From positions 300,254 through 364,253 of the forward strand of contig JAIYAW010000001.1 in NCBI GenBank assembly GCA_027488835.1: 64,000 nucleotides of DNA, given 5' to 3'. Numbering within the stretch: position 1 is the first letter of the stretch; each line of letters begins with the position of its first letter. Source of the DNA: Bacteroidota bacterium. GTDB lineage: Bacteria > Bacteroidota > Bacteroidia > NS11-12g > UBA955. Made by a program: the position numbers and the translations under genes. Of this stretch, positions 18,206 through 27,817 are shown in pieces. A model generated the notes under the pieces. The model ran no database searches, was not told the origin of the DNA, and was given only the letters and a program-made list of their open reading frames with translations.

Positions 18206-19227
18206 GATTTTAATGCCAATTGACCACAGGCAGCATCAATGTCTTTACCGCGGCTGCGTCTAACATTTACAATGAGTTTTTTTGCAATTAAACTATCGGC
18301 AAATGCATCTAACCGACTTGTTGGTTGGTAATCGGCCAATGTGATTGGATTGTATTCTATTAGATTGATTTTTGAAGGAAATTTTCTTGCAAAAGTTGCC
18401 AATTCTTTTTCTTCCTCAACGCCATCATTCACGCCGGCAATAACCGTATACTCTAAAGTAGGTCTGTTGCCAGTTTTATCATACCAATAAGCCAAAGACT
18501 CAGCCAACATTTCTAAATTATTAGAATCGTTGATTGGCATAATGGCACTGCGCTTTGCATTGTTTGCAGAATGTAAACTCAATGCCAAATTGGTGCGAAC
18601 TCCGTCGTCGGCAAGTTTCACAATCATTTTGGCAATACCAGCAGTTGAAAGGGTTAACCGTGTTGGTGACATACCCAACCCTTCGGCGCTTGTAATAATA
18701 TTCACACTTCTTAGAACATTGGCATAATTGAGTAATGGTTCTCCCATTCCCATATAAACAATGTTATCTAATCGTTTTCCATGATGTTTTTCAGCAAGTT
18801 CGTTAATCTGCCAAACTTGATCAAAAATTTCAGCAGCGGTTAAATTTCTGCTTCTTTTTAAATATCCGGTTGCACAAAATTTGCAATCTAAACTACAACC
18901 TACTTGGCTACTTACACAAGCTGTTGTTCTTGACATTGATGGAATTAATACCCCTTCAATTTTATTTCCATCGTGTAATTCAAAGACAACTTTAATTGTA
19001 CCGTCGTTTGAATATTGTGAAGTGATAATTTCCGTTTTGTGAAACGTGAAATTTTCTGAGAGCACTGACCTTAAATCTTTCGATAGATTTGTCATTTCGT
19101 CAAAACTTCTGGCGCCTTTTTGCCAAAGCCATTGCCATATTTGTTTGGCACGAAATGATGGCTGCCCCAAAGTTTTTAATTCTTCGGATAACTCGGTTAA
19201 ATCTAGATCTCGAATGTCTTTTGTCAT
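18202..19227 (-). CDS. rlmN: 23S rRNA (adenine-2503-C2)-methyltransferase
   Basis: 341-residue radical SAM enzyme that methylates A2503 of 23S rRNA and also A37 of some tRNAs. The iron-sulfur cluster motif CxxxCxxC is in CSLDCKFCATGY; VYMGMGEPLLNY and LSTAGI are family marks; the methyl-carrying and resolving cysteines are expected near residues 115 (TTACVSSQ) and 335 (DAACGQ). Full length. It lies 43 bases downstream of der on the same strand. A TAATTTTG box at 19266-19273 might give it its own promoter. Confidence 0.96.
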   Translation of the reverse strand: MTKDIRDLDLTELSEELKTLGQPSFRAKQIWQWLWQKGARSFDEMTNLSKDLRSVLSENFTFHKTEIITSQYSNDGTIKVVFELHDGNKIEGVLIPSMSRTTACVSSQVGCSLDCKFCATGYLKRSRNLTAAEIFDQVWQINELAEKHHGKRLDNIVYMGMGEPLLNYANVLRSVNIITSAEGLGMSPTRLTLSTAGIAKMIVKLADDGVRTNLALSLHSANNAKRSAIMPINDSNNLEMLAESLAYWYDKTGNRPTLEYTVIAGVNDGVEEEKELATFARKFPSKINLIEYNPITLADYQPTSRLDAFADSLIAKKLIVNVRRSRGKDIDAACGQLALKS

Positions 19228-19270
19228 GCAAAACGGTTAAATAATTTTAAACTTAACCTGTCCCTCAAAA

Positions 19271-20581
19271 TTATTTTTTTCTGTAAAATAAGCTGATTGG
19301 AATACCTGTAAGTGGAAATTCTTCTCTCATTTTATTTTCAATGAAACGCGTATAACTTTCTGCTACGTATTGTGGCAAGTTACAGAACAAAGCGAAGGCA
19401 AGTCTTTTACTTGGTAATTGTGTAACATACTTAATTTTAACAAATTTACCTTTTCTACTTGGAGGAGGAGTATTTTCCATGATAGGTAAAAGATAATCGT
19501 TCAATTTTCTTGTAGGGATTTTTTGAGTCAAGTTGGTATAGACATTCAAAATTGTTTCCATAGTTTGAAACAAACGCTGTTTGGTTACAGCGGAAATGTA
19601 TAAAATTGGAACGTCTACAAAAGGTGCAATTTGACTTTGAATATGTGCTGTAAATTCAAGATGTGTATTGGTTTCTTTTTCAACCAAATCCCATTTATTA
19701 ACAAGAATTACAACTCCTTTTCCAAGGCGATGTGCCATCCAAAATAAATTTTGATCTTGTGATTCTAATCCCAAAGTTGCGTCAATAACCAAAACAACCA
19801 CGTCTGAATTTTCGAGTGCTCTTAACGAACGCATCACAGAGTAGAATTCAATATTTTCGCTTACTTTACTTTTTCTGCGAATTCCAGCTGTATCAACAAG
19901 TATTACTTCTTTACCATAAGCATTATAAATGGTATCAATACTATCTCTTGTTGTACCTGCAATTTCAGTAACAATATTTCTATCTACACCAATAAGGGCA
20001 TTAATCAAACTACTTTTACCAACGTTTGGTCTACCTACAATGGCAATTCTAGGTAAATCTAATTCATGATCGCTAAGGGGTTGTTCATTTTTAAGATGTT
20101 CAGCAACTGAATCTAACAATTCTCCAGTACCCGATCCATTTGCTGAAGAAACTTCATACAAGGTATCATAACCTAAAGAGTAAAAGGCTGAAGATTCAAG
20201 TCTAAGTCTATCGTTATCTACTTTATTTACGCAAAGCAATACGGGTTTTTTACTTCTGCGTAAAATTTTTGCAAACTCTTCGTCCATTGGATTCACATCT
20301 GTTTGAACATCAACTACAAAAATGATTACAGAGGCTTCTGAAATGGCAATGTGAACTTGGTCGCGAATTGCTGCTTCAAAAACGTCGGACGATAATGGCA
20401 CAAATCCGCCAGTGTCAATAACAGTAAAGTCAATACCATTCCAATCGCTTCGTCCATAATGACGGTCACGTGTAACACCACTAAAATCATCTACAATGGC
20501 TTTTCGCTCTCCTGTAAGGCGATTAAATAATGTGCTTTTTCCTACATTTGGGCGTCCAACAATGGCAACAATACGACTCAT
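19271..20581 (-). CDS. der: ribosome biogenesis GTPase Der (EngA)
   Basis: 436 residues from ATG 20581 (MSRIVAIVGRPN). Two GTPase domains in tandem: P-loops VGRPNVGKSTLFNRL near residue 8 and VGRPNVGKSSLINAL near 185. A KH-like C-terminal domain follows (KYVTQLPSKRLAFALF). Needed for 50S subunit assembly. An upstream extension of 11 residues is rejected because it covers the promoter: TATCTTTG on the minus strand at 20586-20593 lies only 4 bases from this ATG. Confidence 0.96.
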   Translation of the reverse strand: MSRIVAIVGRPNVGKSTLFNRLTGERKAIVDDFSGVTRDRHYGRSDWNGIDFTVIDTGGFVPLSSDVFEAAIRDQVHIAISEASVIIFVVDVQTDVNPMDEEFAKILRRSKKPVLLCVNKVDNDRLRLESSAFYSLGYDTLYEVSSANGSGTGELLDSVAEHLKNEQPLSDHELDLPRIAIVGRPNVGKSSLINALIGVDRNIVTEIAGTTRDSIDTIYNAYGKEVILVDTAGIRRKSKVSENIEFYSVMRSLRALENSDVVVLVIDATLGLESQDQNLFWMAHRLGKGVVILVNKWDLVEKETNTHLEFTAHIQSQIAPFVDVPILYISAVTKQRLFQTMETILNVYTNLTQKIPTRKLNDYLLPIMENTPPPSRKGKFVKIKYVTQLPSKRLAFALFCNLPQYVAESYTRFIENKMREEFPLTGIPISLFYRKK

Positions 20582-20612
20582 TCGGCAAAGATAGTGCAAT
20601 AAAGCGACTTTC

Positions 20613-20738
20613 ATGGTAAAATCGGGAATGAAATGCTTGAAGAAATTGATTTTTAATGCATTGAATTGGTTTGATTCAAGTGCAAAACAAAGTCGTATTG
20701 AAATTGAATTTGGAAGCCTAAAAAAATCTAATCAGTAA
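20613..20738 (+). CDS. possible 41-residue small protein
   Basis: An ATG-started ORF with a basic N-terminus (VKSGMKCLKKLIFNALNWF) and a hydrophilic tail, divergent from der. There is no recognised family and no promoter box directly upstream. ORFs this short arise often by chance in AT-rich DNA, so it is listed only as a candidate. Confidence 0.15.
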   Translation: MVKSGMKCLKKLIFNALNWFDSSAKQSRIEIEFGSLKKSNQ

Positions 20739-20806
20739 ATTGAATGATTTATTCATATTAATGAGCAATTTAAAGGATTTCAGAAAAATAAATGGGTTGA
20801 AAATTG

Positions 20807-20814
20807 TATTTTTG
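20807..20814 (+). promoter_or_regulatory. candidate promoter box of the polysaccharide operon
   Basis: TATTTTTG fits the -7 consensus and is the best match upstream of the locus. No TTG is seen at -33 spacing. It predicts a leader of about 170 bases before the GTG at 20989. Confidence 0.4.
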
Positions 20815-20888
20815 CGAAGGAAATTAGAATTGATTATTTGTTTCTACAAATTACTTCTTTTTCTAAGGGTTATTTGTTTTGTATTCAA

Positions 20889-20917
20889 TCAATTACAAAT
20901 TTTGCATTTGTAATTGA
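20889..20917 (+). repeat. 12-bp-stem hairpin in the polysaccharide operon leader
   Basis: TCAATTACAAAT and ATTTGTAATTGA pair perfectly around TTTGC. No T-run follows, so it is not a standard terminator. It may be an operator or an RNA element that affects readthrough into the long operon. Confidence 0.5.
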
Positions 20918-20988
20918 AGTGGCGAAGCTTAATGAATCCGTGAAATAATTATTGAAATAAACGCAAATTTGATTTATTTTGTTAAAAA

Positions 20989-21762
20989 GTGAAGTATAAA
21001 TTTATATTTTTTTGGTTATCATTGATAATGTTTCTTTCTTGTGGCACAAACAAAGAGGCAATATATCTGATGGGCATCCAAGATACTGCCGTCATTGATT
21101 CAGTTTTTACGAATCCGTTAACAATCCATCCAGGAGATCAATTGTCGATTTCGTTGTCGAGTTTAAATTCAGAGGCTGATGCAATTATTAACCAATCTAA
21201 TTCAGGTGGTGGCGCTTCTAATTCTATTGTAGGAAACGCGGGCACCAATGTTATAGGTTATTATGTAAATGAAAACGGTTCGATAAACATGCCAAGGCTA
21301 GGTTCAATTTATGTTGAAGGAAAGACACATGAGCAGTTAAAGGATACCCTCCAAAAATTATTGGATCCATATACCAAAAATCCTATTGTAAATGTTCGTT
21401 TATTGAATTATCAAATTACGGTTTTGGGTGAAGTGACGCGACCTGGTCAAATAATCATTACGACTCCTCAATCAGACATTTTACAGGTAATTGGGTTAGC
21501 AGGTGATATTACACCTTTTGGGAGGCGAGATAATGTGCTACTTGTGAGAAAATCGGGTTCAACGAGAATTGTAAAAAGATTAAATTTAACCGATCCAAAC
21601 TTATTCCGCAATCCATACTTTCAGCTACAACCCGGCGATTTTCTTTTTGTTGAACCAAATAAGGCAAAGAAGAATCAGACAAGTTTAACATATCAAATTT
21701 GGCCATTGGTAACCGGTTCACTGTCATTTTTAGTGGTAATTTTTGCTACGTTTGTAAGGTAA
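20989..21762 (+). CDS. Wza-like polysaccharide export lipoprotein
   Basis: 257 residues from a GTG start. Lipoprotein signal with lipobox LSCG (Cys18). A poly-export domain (about 40-125, with IHPGDQLSIS) and an SLBB domain (about 130-185, VLGEVTRPGQI) follow, and a C-terminal hydrophobic segment (about 236-256) resembles the membrane-spanning tail of Wza. Shorter than E. coli Wza (about 380), as is usual in Bacteroidota. First gene of the locus; four bases separate it from the kinase gene, its expected partner in the export channel. Confidence 0.9.
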   Translation: MKYKFIFFWLSLIMFLSCGTNKEAIYLMGIQDTAVIDSVFTNPLTIHPGDQLSISLSSLNSEADAIINQSNSGGGASNSIVGNAGTNVIGYYVNENGSINMPRLGSIYVEGKTHEQLKDTLQKLLDPYTKNPIVNVRLLNYQITVLGEVTRPGQIIITTPQSDILQVIGLAGDITPFGRRDNVLLVRKSGSTRIVKRLNLTDPNLFRNPYFQLQPGDFLFVEPNKAKKNQTSLTYQIWPLVTGSLSFLVVIFATFVR

Positions 21763-21766
21763 TTTT

Positions 21767-24145
21767 ATGGATAACAAGAATCAAAATTTTAGTCAAAAAA
21801 ATAAAGAATCGAACCTGTCACCTTATCTAATAGTTAGGCGGGCGATTCTACCTTATTGGCCAATATATGTTTTATCATTGTTGATAGCGGGAGTAATTGC
21901 TAATTTTTATTTGCGATTTCAAGTGCCGATTTATGAAGTTCATGGTAAAGTTTTATTAAAGGTCAATGGAAGCTCTGAAGGTGACTTATTGAAAGAACTA
22001 GATATATTCGCTCCTCAAAAATCAGTTGATAATGAGCTCGAAGTTGTTAAGTCTAGAACTATAGGAAAAGAGGTAGCGAAGAATTTGAATTCTTATGTTA
22101 CTTTTTTGTACCGAGGTAAACTCGCAGATTATGAAGAAAATTGGCAGTTTCCTATTCATTTGGAAGCTGTTAACGAAGATTCATTGTCTGGAATTATACC
22201 CACTGAGTTTGAAATATCTGGTGATCGAAAATATATAAGTATACAAGGTCAGAAATTAATTATAAGGAATCAATTAGTTTCAATTGGTAATGAATCATTT
22301 TTTATGACAGTTGATTCAAATGCGCTTCCTTCTATTGAACCCGGAAAATATTTAGTCCGAATTAATTCTTTAGAAAGTGAAATTAATAAACTTATGGCAA
22401 GCCTAGGTGCCGTGCAAACTGGTAAAAATACGACCATCATAGGTTTGACATTTGCTCATCCAAATGTTGAAAATGCCAAACGCATTCTCAATGAGTTTAT
22501 TCGGGTTTATATTCATTCTGCAGTTGATGATAAAAGAAAAGTTGCTCAGTATACATTGGACTTTATCGACGATCGATTGTCCCTCATCAATAAAGAGTTA
22601 GACAGTGTAGAGCGTAAGATTGAGGTTTTTAAAACGAACAATGGCGCTGTTGATATTTCTTCACAGTCTACTATGTTTCTAAACAATGTGAAGGAAAAAG
22701 ATGTTGAGTTAAGTCATATTAATGTAAAATTGGATATATTAAAGGACATTGAGAATTATATATACGGAAAAGGATTGAATCCAGGCACGGTGCCGTCCGT
22801 AATTGGTTTTGATGATCCAGTTCTCTTGAGTTTGTTGCCGAAATTATATGATTTGGAATTTGAAATTGCAAAAAGAAGTAAAGTAGCTGGCGAGAGGGAT
22901 GAAGTTTTAATTTCATTTAAAGATGAAATTATCAAAGTAAAGGAAAGTATCAAAGAGAATATTAAAAATATTCGCAATAATTTAAATATATCAAAAGCAA
23001 GAATCACTGAAGAATTATATCGACAAAATGGTCTTTTACAAGGTATTCCTTTAAAAGAGAGATTGTTAATAGACATAGGTAGACAACAAAACATTAAAAA
23101 TGAGATTTTCACTTTCTTATTGCAAAAAAGGGAAGAATCAGCAATCGCGTATGCATCTACAGTATCAGATTCACGCATCATTGAAAGCGCGTATGGTGGG
23201 GAATTAACAAGTCCAAAAACTGGTTTAACTTATGCCATGTGGTTTACATTGGGATTGTTTTTTCCACTTATTTTCTTTATCTGGCGCGTTTTGTTGAATC
23301 CTAAAATTCAATTTAAAAACGAAATTGAGAACCTGACCAATATACCTGTAATTGGTGAAATAATGTTTGATTCTGAGGGAAGAGATTTTGTTGTTAGTTT
23401 GAAAGACCGCGGAATTATTGCTGAATCATTGAGAACAATTAGAACTAAACTTTCATATTTTAATACAATTGAATCCAAAACCAAAGTAATTTTAATGAGC
23501 TCAAGTGTGCCCGGTGAAGGAAAGAGTTTTTTAACAATTAATTTGGGGATTAGTTATAGTTTAACCGGTGCTAAAGTTCTTTTGGTTGGGGGAGATATGC
23601 GCAAACCTGTTTTGCATAAACCATTTAAAATTTCAGTTAGAAAAGGATTGTCAAGTTATTTGTCTTCTGATGAAAACATAGACGATATTATATTCAAAAC
23701 GGACTTTGAAAATTTATTTGTATTGCCTTCTGGAGTCGTTCCACCAAATCCTTCAGAACTCCTTGAAGGTGAAAAATTCGGGACATTAATGAGTGATTTG
23801 AAGACCAAATTTGATTTAATAATAATTGATACACCACCAATTGGATTAGTCTCTGATGCTGAGATTTTAGCAAATTATTCGGATATTAATTTATTCCTAG
23901 TTCGTTATGATGTGACGCATAAAGAGGCAGTAGAAGAGGTTTTGGAAAAGGCGAGTAATTCCGGTGTATTTCAAAATATGGGAATCATATATAACGGAAT
24001 AAAGCAAAAGGGATTAGGTAGATATGGATATTATGGCTACGGGTATAATTATGGCTATGGCTATGGATACGGTGGCTACGGTTACTATGGTGGCCGAAAG
24101 AAAACAGGATATAGTTATTTTATTAAGAAGTTTTTAGGTAGATGA
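21767..24145 (+). CDS. Wzc-like chain-length regulator and bacterial tyrosine kinase
   Basis: 792 residues. A Wzz-type domain with a membrane segment near 28-48, a long periplasmic coiled-coil part (about 255-470), a second membrane segment (about 488-508), then a BY-kinase domain: Walker A SSSVPGEGKS (Lys586), Walker A' LLVGGDMRKP and Walker B LIIIDTPP. The C-terminal tail from 753 to 784 holds 14 tyrosines spaced by glycines, the expected autophosphorylation cluster that controls polymer length. No cognate tyrosine phosphatase gene is in the window. Confidence 0.93.
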   Translation: MDNKNQNFSQKNKESNLSPYLIVRRAILPYWPIYVLSLLIAGVIANFYLRFQVPIYEVHGKVLLKVNGSSEGDLLKELDIFAPQKSVDNELEVVKSRTIGKEVAKNLNSYVTFLYRGKLADYEENWQFPIHLEAVNEDSLSGIIPTEFEISGDRKYISIQGQKLIIRNQLVSIGNESFFMTVDSNALPSIEPGKYLVRINSLESEINKLMASLGAVQTGKNTTIIGLTFAHPNVENAKRILNEFIRVYIHSAVDDKRKVAQYTLDFIDDRLSLINKELDSVERKIEVFKTNNGAVDISSQSTMFLNNVKEKDVELSHINVKLDILKDIENYIYGKGLNPGTVPSVIGFDDPVLLSLLPKLYDLEFEIAKRSKVAGERDEVLISFKDEIIKVKESIKENIKNIRNNLNISKARITEELYRQNGLLQGIPLKERLLIDIGRQQNIKNEIFTFLLQKREESAIAYASTVSDSRIIESAYGGELTSPKTGLTYAMWFTLGLFFPLIFFIWRVLLNPKIQFKNEIENLTNIPVIGEIMFDSEGRDFVVSLKDRGIIAESLRTIRTKLSYFNTIESKTKVILMSSSVPGEGKSFLTINLGISYSLTGAKVLLVGGDMRKPVLHKPFKISVRKGLSSYLSSDENIDDIIFKTDFENLFVLPSGVVPPNPSELLEGEKFGTLMSDLKTKFDLIIIDTPPIGLVSDAEILANYSDINLFLVRYDVTHKEAVEEVLEKASNSGVFQNMGIIYNGIKQKGLGRYGYYGYGYNYGYGYGYGGYGYYGGRKKTGYSYFIKKFLGR

Positions 24146-24160
24146 TAAAGTTAATATTTA

Positions 24161-25300
24161 ATGGCTAAAAATTTACATTTTTTAAATGACGACAAATTCG
24201 CCCAATTAGCAATAAATCAATTTGATAAATATTCTAATGAGAATATTTACATAATAAATACAAAAATAAAATTAAGAAATGTAGTTGAAAAAGAAAATAT
24301 AATACCATTACAATTATTTAATAAAAGTTGTAAAAATAAATTACTGAAATTAATAGAACAGAATGGCATTAGTGCTTTATATATTCATGATTTAAATTAT
24401 GTAAAGGCAGCTTTAGCAAACGTATTGAAATCAGAACGTGGTTTAAAATTATTCTGGATATTTTACGGTTACGATTTACATGTACCATTAGTGAAATATA
24501 GAAATTTTAGATATGTAGATGAAGGTTTGGATATTGAAATAAATTTAAAAAATAAAATATTTAATTACATAAAAGACTTTTATTTTTATTTTATTTTCCG
24601 AAAATCAAGTTCAAAATCATTATTTGATTTTTTCATTAATTTAGATTTTTTCTGTTTTTGGAATTATTACGATTATAAACTGTTAGTTGATAATTTTGAA
24701 ACAAAAGCAAAATTCGTACACTTTTATTACGCAAATTCTTTTGTAATTAATAAAAATACATTTTCTGAAAATAATCTTCGGAATATTTTGGTTAACCATT
24801 CATCATCAAAAACAGGTAATCATTCAACAGTTCTTAATAAATTGCATGCATTGGTGGGCCACGATCCTATAGATAAATTGGTGGTCCCATTAAGTTATGG
24901 TGATGAAATCGTTAAATTGAAAACTGTTGATTTAGGTGTTAAGTTGTTTTCCAGTAAATTTTTTCCTATCTTAGATTATATAAGAATAGACGATTATTTT
25001 AGTTTATTAGATGAAATTACAATTGCTTTTTTTGGTGCCAAACGCCAAGAAGGCGGAGCGAATTTATTTTATTTGCTTAATAATGGAGTAAAAATTTTCC
25101 TTCGAAATGATAATTCCTTATTGCAATATTTTCAGGATCTGGGATTTATTGTTTTTAGTTTTGAAGATGATTTTTCATCGGTGTTAGATCTTGCTTCTCT
25201 TTCTAATGAGCAGAAATTACACAATAAACAAGTTTTCATGAGCTTCTTTAATATCGAAAATGAAATTGCTATGATGGGAAATATATTAAAAATTGATTAA
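24161..25300 (+). CDS. glycosyltransferase, WecF/GT56-like
   Basis: 379 residues. Resembles the TDP-Fuc4NAc:lipid II transferase family (GT56): an N-terminal region with FWIFYGYDLHVP and a central LVNHSSSKTGNHSTVL that recalls the donor-binding GNS/NNH motif of WecF. If so, it would add a 4-acetamido-4,6-dideoxy-hexose, which fits the VioA/VioB-like pair encoded 2.5 kb downstream. Very AT-rich and rich in Phe, Tyr, Asn and Lys. Its stop overlaps the flippase start. Confidence 0.65.
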   Translation: MAKNLHFLNDDKFAQLAINQFDKYSNENIYIINTKIKLRNVVEKENIIPLQLFNKSCKNKLLKLIEQNGISALYIHDLNYVKAALANVLKSERGLKLFWIFYGYDLHVPLVKYRNFRYVDEGLDIEINLKNKIFNYIKDFYFYFIFRKSSSKSLFDFFINLDFFCFWNYYDYKLLVDNFETKAKFVHFYYANSFVINKNTFSENNLRNILVNHSSSKTGNHSTVLNKLHALVGHDPIDKLVVPLSYGDEIVKLKTVDLGVKLFSSKFFPILDYIRIDDYFSLLDEITIAFFGAKRQEGGANLFYLLNNGVKIFLRNDNSLLQYFQDLGFIVFSFEDDFSSVLDLASLSNEQKLHNKQVFMSFFNIENEIAMMGNILKID

Positions 25301-26750
25301 TTTGGAATCACTTAAAATACGTTCCATAAATGCGGTTAAATGGACTTCGATAAATCAATTTTTTATCCAAGTAACATCAATTTCGATTGCAATTATATTG
25401 TCTAGAATTCTATCACCTAAGGATTTTGGGATAATTGCATTGATTACGGTTTTTATTAATATAGGCACAATTTTAATGGAGTCGGGGTTAGGATTATCCA
25501 TAATTAGAATGGATAACCCAACTGATTTGGATTATTCGACAGTTTTTATTTATAATTTTTCAATTAGTATACTTTTATATATACTATGTTTTTTTTCAGC
25601 ACCTTTAATATCGTCATTTTATAAAATTCCAATTTTAACTACTGTAATTCAAATTTATTGTTTAATTTTTGTTTTTAATTCTTTGTCTAGTATTTTTTTG
25701 ACGAGACTATCGAAAAGCATGGATTTCAAGACGGATTTTTATTACACATTTCCGGCAGTGCTTTTTGGTGGTTTGGTTGGAATTATTATGGCTTTATTAA
25801 ATTTTGGAGTTTGGAGTTTAGTTGGTAGTGGTTTATCACAATCTTTAATTTTGGCTTTGATATTGTGGTTCAATGGAAATTGGAGGCCCAAATTGAAATT
25901 TGATTTTTTTGTTTTTAAGCATCACTTTAAATTTGGCAATAAATTACTTCTTTCTGGTTTATTGGATACGATTTTTAATAATATTTATACCATATTAATC
26001 GGAAAATATTTCAATTATATTTTGGTTGCACAATACAACAGAGCGGAAAGTCTTAAACAATACCCGATAAATGGTTTAGCGTCTGTATTAAATAAAGTTA
26101 CTTATCCAATGTTTTCTGAGCTAAAAAATAACAACTTGGAATTAAGGAATATTTATGCGAGATTGATGAAAATTGTTTTATTCATTATTGCTCCGATTTT
26201 ATTAATAATTTCTGCATTGTCAAATCCTTTTTTTGCCTTTGTATTTTCGGAAAAGTGGATTCCAGCGGCAGAATATTTTAAAATATTATGTTGGTCAGGA
26301 ATATTATATCCTATCCATTCTTATAATTTAAATATTTTAAAAGTTAAAGGGAGATCAGATTTGTTTTTAAGATTGGAAATTTTCAAAAAAGTTATCTTAG
26401 TTATTATTTTGATAATTTCATTTCAATGGGGGATAAAAGGAATTGTTATAGGAAGTGTAATTACTTCGGTTATTGCATTTTTTGTTAACAGTTATTATTC
26501 TGGAATTTTAATTGGATATAATTTTTTAGACCAAATTAAAGATTTTTTGCCAATTATTTCATTAGCATGGTTCATTAGTTTGATTGTTAATCAAATTGAT
26601 AATTACTTGTTTCAATTAAATTTTTCAGATTTTATCAGATTATTTTTAGGTTTTACTGGAGGGATAATGATATATTTATTTTTAGCGAAACTTTTACACT
26701 TTGAATCAGTGAATGAGATTAAAAAACTATGGAGGAATTTTAAAAAGTGA
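25293..26750 (+). CDS. Wzx-type polysaccharide flippase
   Basis: 485 residues with about 14 hydrophobic segments, of the MOP superfamily (polysaccharide_synt type). Typical opening AVKWTSINQFFIQ and PKDFGIIALI. It would flip the undecaprenyl-linked repeat unit across the inner membrane. TTG start inside the end of the preceding gene (8-base overlap); a second TTG at 25302 is an alternative. The GTG of the next gene lies within its stop region. Confidence 0.9.
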   Translation: MINLESLKIRSINAVKWTSINQFFIQVTSISIAIILSRILSPKDFGIIALITVFINIGTILMESGLGLSIIRMDNPTDLDYSTVFIYNFSISILLYILCFFSAPLISSFYKIPILTTVIQIYCLIFVFNSLSSIFLTRLSKSMDFKTDFYYTFPAVLFGGLVGIIMALLNFGVWSLVGSGLSQSLILALILWFNGNWRPKLKFDFFVFKHHFKFGNKLLLSGLLDTIFNNIYTILIGKYFNYILVAQYNRAESLKQYPINGLASVLNKVTYPMFSELKNNNLELRNIYARLMKIVLFIIAPILLIISALSNPFFAFVFSEKWIPAAEYFKILCWSGILYPIHSYNLNILKVKGRSDLFLRLEIFKKVILVIILIISFQWGIKGIVIGSVITSVIAFFVNSYYSGILIGYNFLDQIKDFLPIISLAWFISLIVNQIDNYLFQLNFSDFIRLFLGFTGGIMIYLFLAKLLHFESVNEIKKLWRNFKK

Positions 26751-27817
26751 TTTCAGTTACTAAACCGTTTCTTCCACCAATTAATGAATATATGGCTCAA
26801 GTTCAAAGAGCCTATGATAATGAGTGGATAACAAACCGAGGAGAGTTGGTTCTTGAATTGGAAGAGAAATTAAAAACATATTTGGATGTTTCAAATATTT
26901 TAATAACCAATAATGGTACAATTCCATTGCAAATTGCTTTGAAGTTACTTGGAAATGGGGGTGAAGTTATTACGACCCCGTTTAGTTATGTTGCGACAAC
27001 TGCGGCAATTGTTTGGGAAAATTGCACTCCGGTTTTTGTTGATATTCATCCAGAATATTTAACAATTGATGAAACATTAATTGAAGCTGCTATTACTCCT
27101 AAAACTACTTGTATTTTGGCAACACATGTATTTGGTAATCCTTGTAATGTTGAGGAAATTGACAGAATTGCAAAAAAGTTCAATTTAAAAGTTATTTATG
27201 ATGCTGCACATTGTTTCGGTGTAAAATATAAAGGAAAATCAATCTTTGAGTATGGTGATATAAGTACTTGCAGTTTCCATGCAACTAAGTTGTTCCATAC
27301 AGGTGAAGGAGGGGCGATTTTTTGTAAGGATGATGAATTAAGACATAAAATATTTTACAGTCATAACTTCGGTCATAATGGACCTATTGATTTTTATGGA
27401 GTAGGAATTAATGGAAAAATTTCAGAATTACAAGCAGCTATGGGATTGTCAGTTTTGCCTTACATGGATTCTATTCTAGGAAAAAGAAAAGAAATTATAG
27501 ATTTTTATAATGCTAATATAGATATTTCTAAATTCGGACCGATTAAAATACGTCAAAATACAATTTGGAATTATAGCTATTATCCTGTTGTTATAGAAAA
27601 GGAATCATTGCTATTGGAATTAATGACTAAATTAAATGAAATGGATATTTTTCCAAGAAGATATTTTAATCCTTCATTGAATACATTAAATTTTATAAAC
27701 AAGCCTTTTTTAAAAATGCATATTTCTGAATCAATATCTCAACGTATTCTGTGTCTTCCTTTATATATTGAGTTAAAATATGAAGAATTAGATAAAATTA
27801 TTAAAACACTTACATGA
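26747..27817 (+). CDS. VioA-like sugar-nucleotide aminotransferase (DegT family)
   Basis: 356 residues from a GTG start. Closest in pattern to VioA, which makes dTDP-4-amino-4,6-dideoxy-hexose: VTKPFLPPINEY, NEWITNRGELVLELE, VITTPFSYVATTAAI and VFGNPCNVEEID. Schiff-base Lys181 is in HATKLFHTGEGG. The next gene, overlapping by 4 bases, is a VioB-like N-acyltransferase, so the pair should yield an N-acylated 4-amino sugar. The required 4-keto precursor is not made by anything in the window. Confidence 0.85.
   Translation: MISVTKPFLPPINEYMAQVQRAYDNEWITNRGELVLELEEKLKTYLDVSNILITNNGTIPLQIALKLLGNGGEVITTPFSYVATTAAIVWENCTPVFVDIHPEYLTIDETLIEAAITPKTTCILATHVFGNPCNVEEIDRIAKKFNLKVIYDAAHCFGVKYKGKSIFEYGDISTCSFHATKLFHTGEGGAIFCKDDELRHKIFYSHNFGHNGPIDFYGVGINGKISELQAAMGLSVLPYMDSILGKRKEIIDFYNANIDISKFGPIKIRQNTIWNYSYYPVVIEKESLLLELMTKLNEMDIFPRRYFNPSLNTLNFINKPFLKMHISESISQRILCLPLYIELKYEELDKIIKTLT

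Larger units (their letters stand above)
20582..20988. other. 407-bp intergenic region: der promoter, EPS leader and a possible tiny ORF
   Basis: Contains the minus-strand der promoter box (20586-20593), a weak plus-strand 41-codon ORF (20613-20738), a plus-strand TATTTTTG box (20807-20814), a 12-bp-stem hairpin (20889-20917) and the AT-rich stretch before the GTG start of the export lipoprotein. If the box at 20807 is used, the polysaccharide operon has a leader of about 170 bases. No RNA gene was recognised. Confidence 0.6.

Noticed and set aside
22756-23181. 141-codon open frame on the minus strand inside the Wzc-like gene
   Set aside because: It is a shadow of a strongly supported gene; the translation has no recognisable family pattern and no promoter box.
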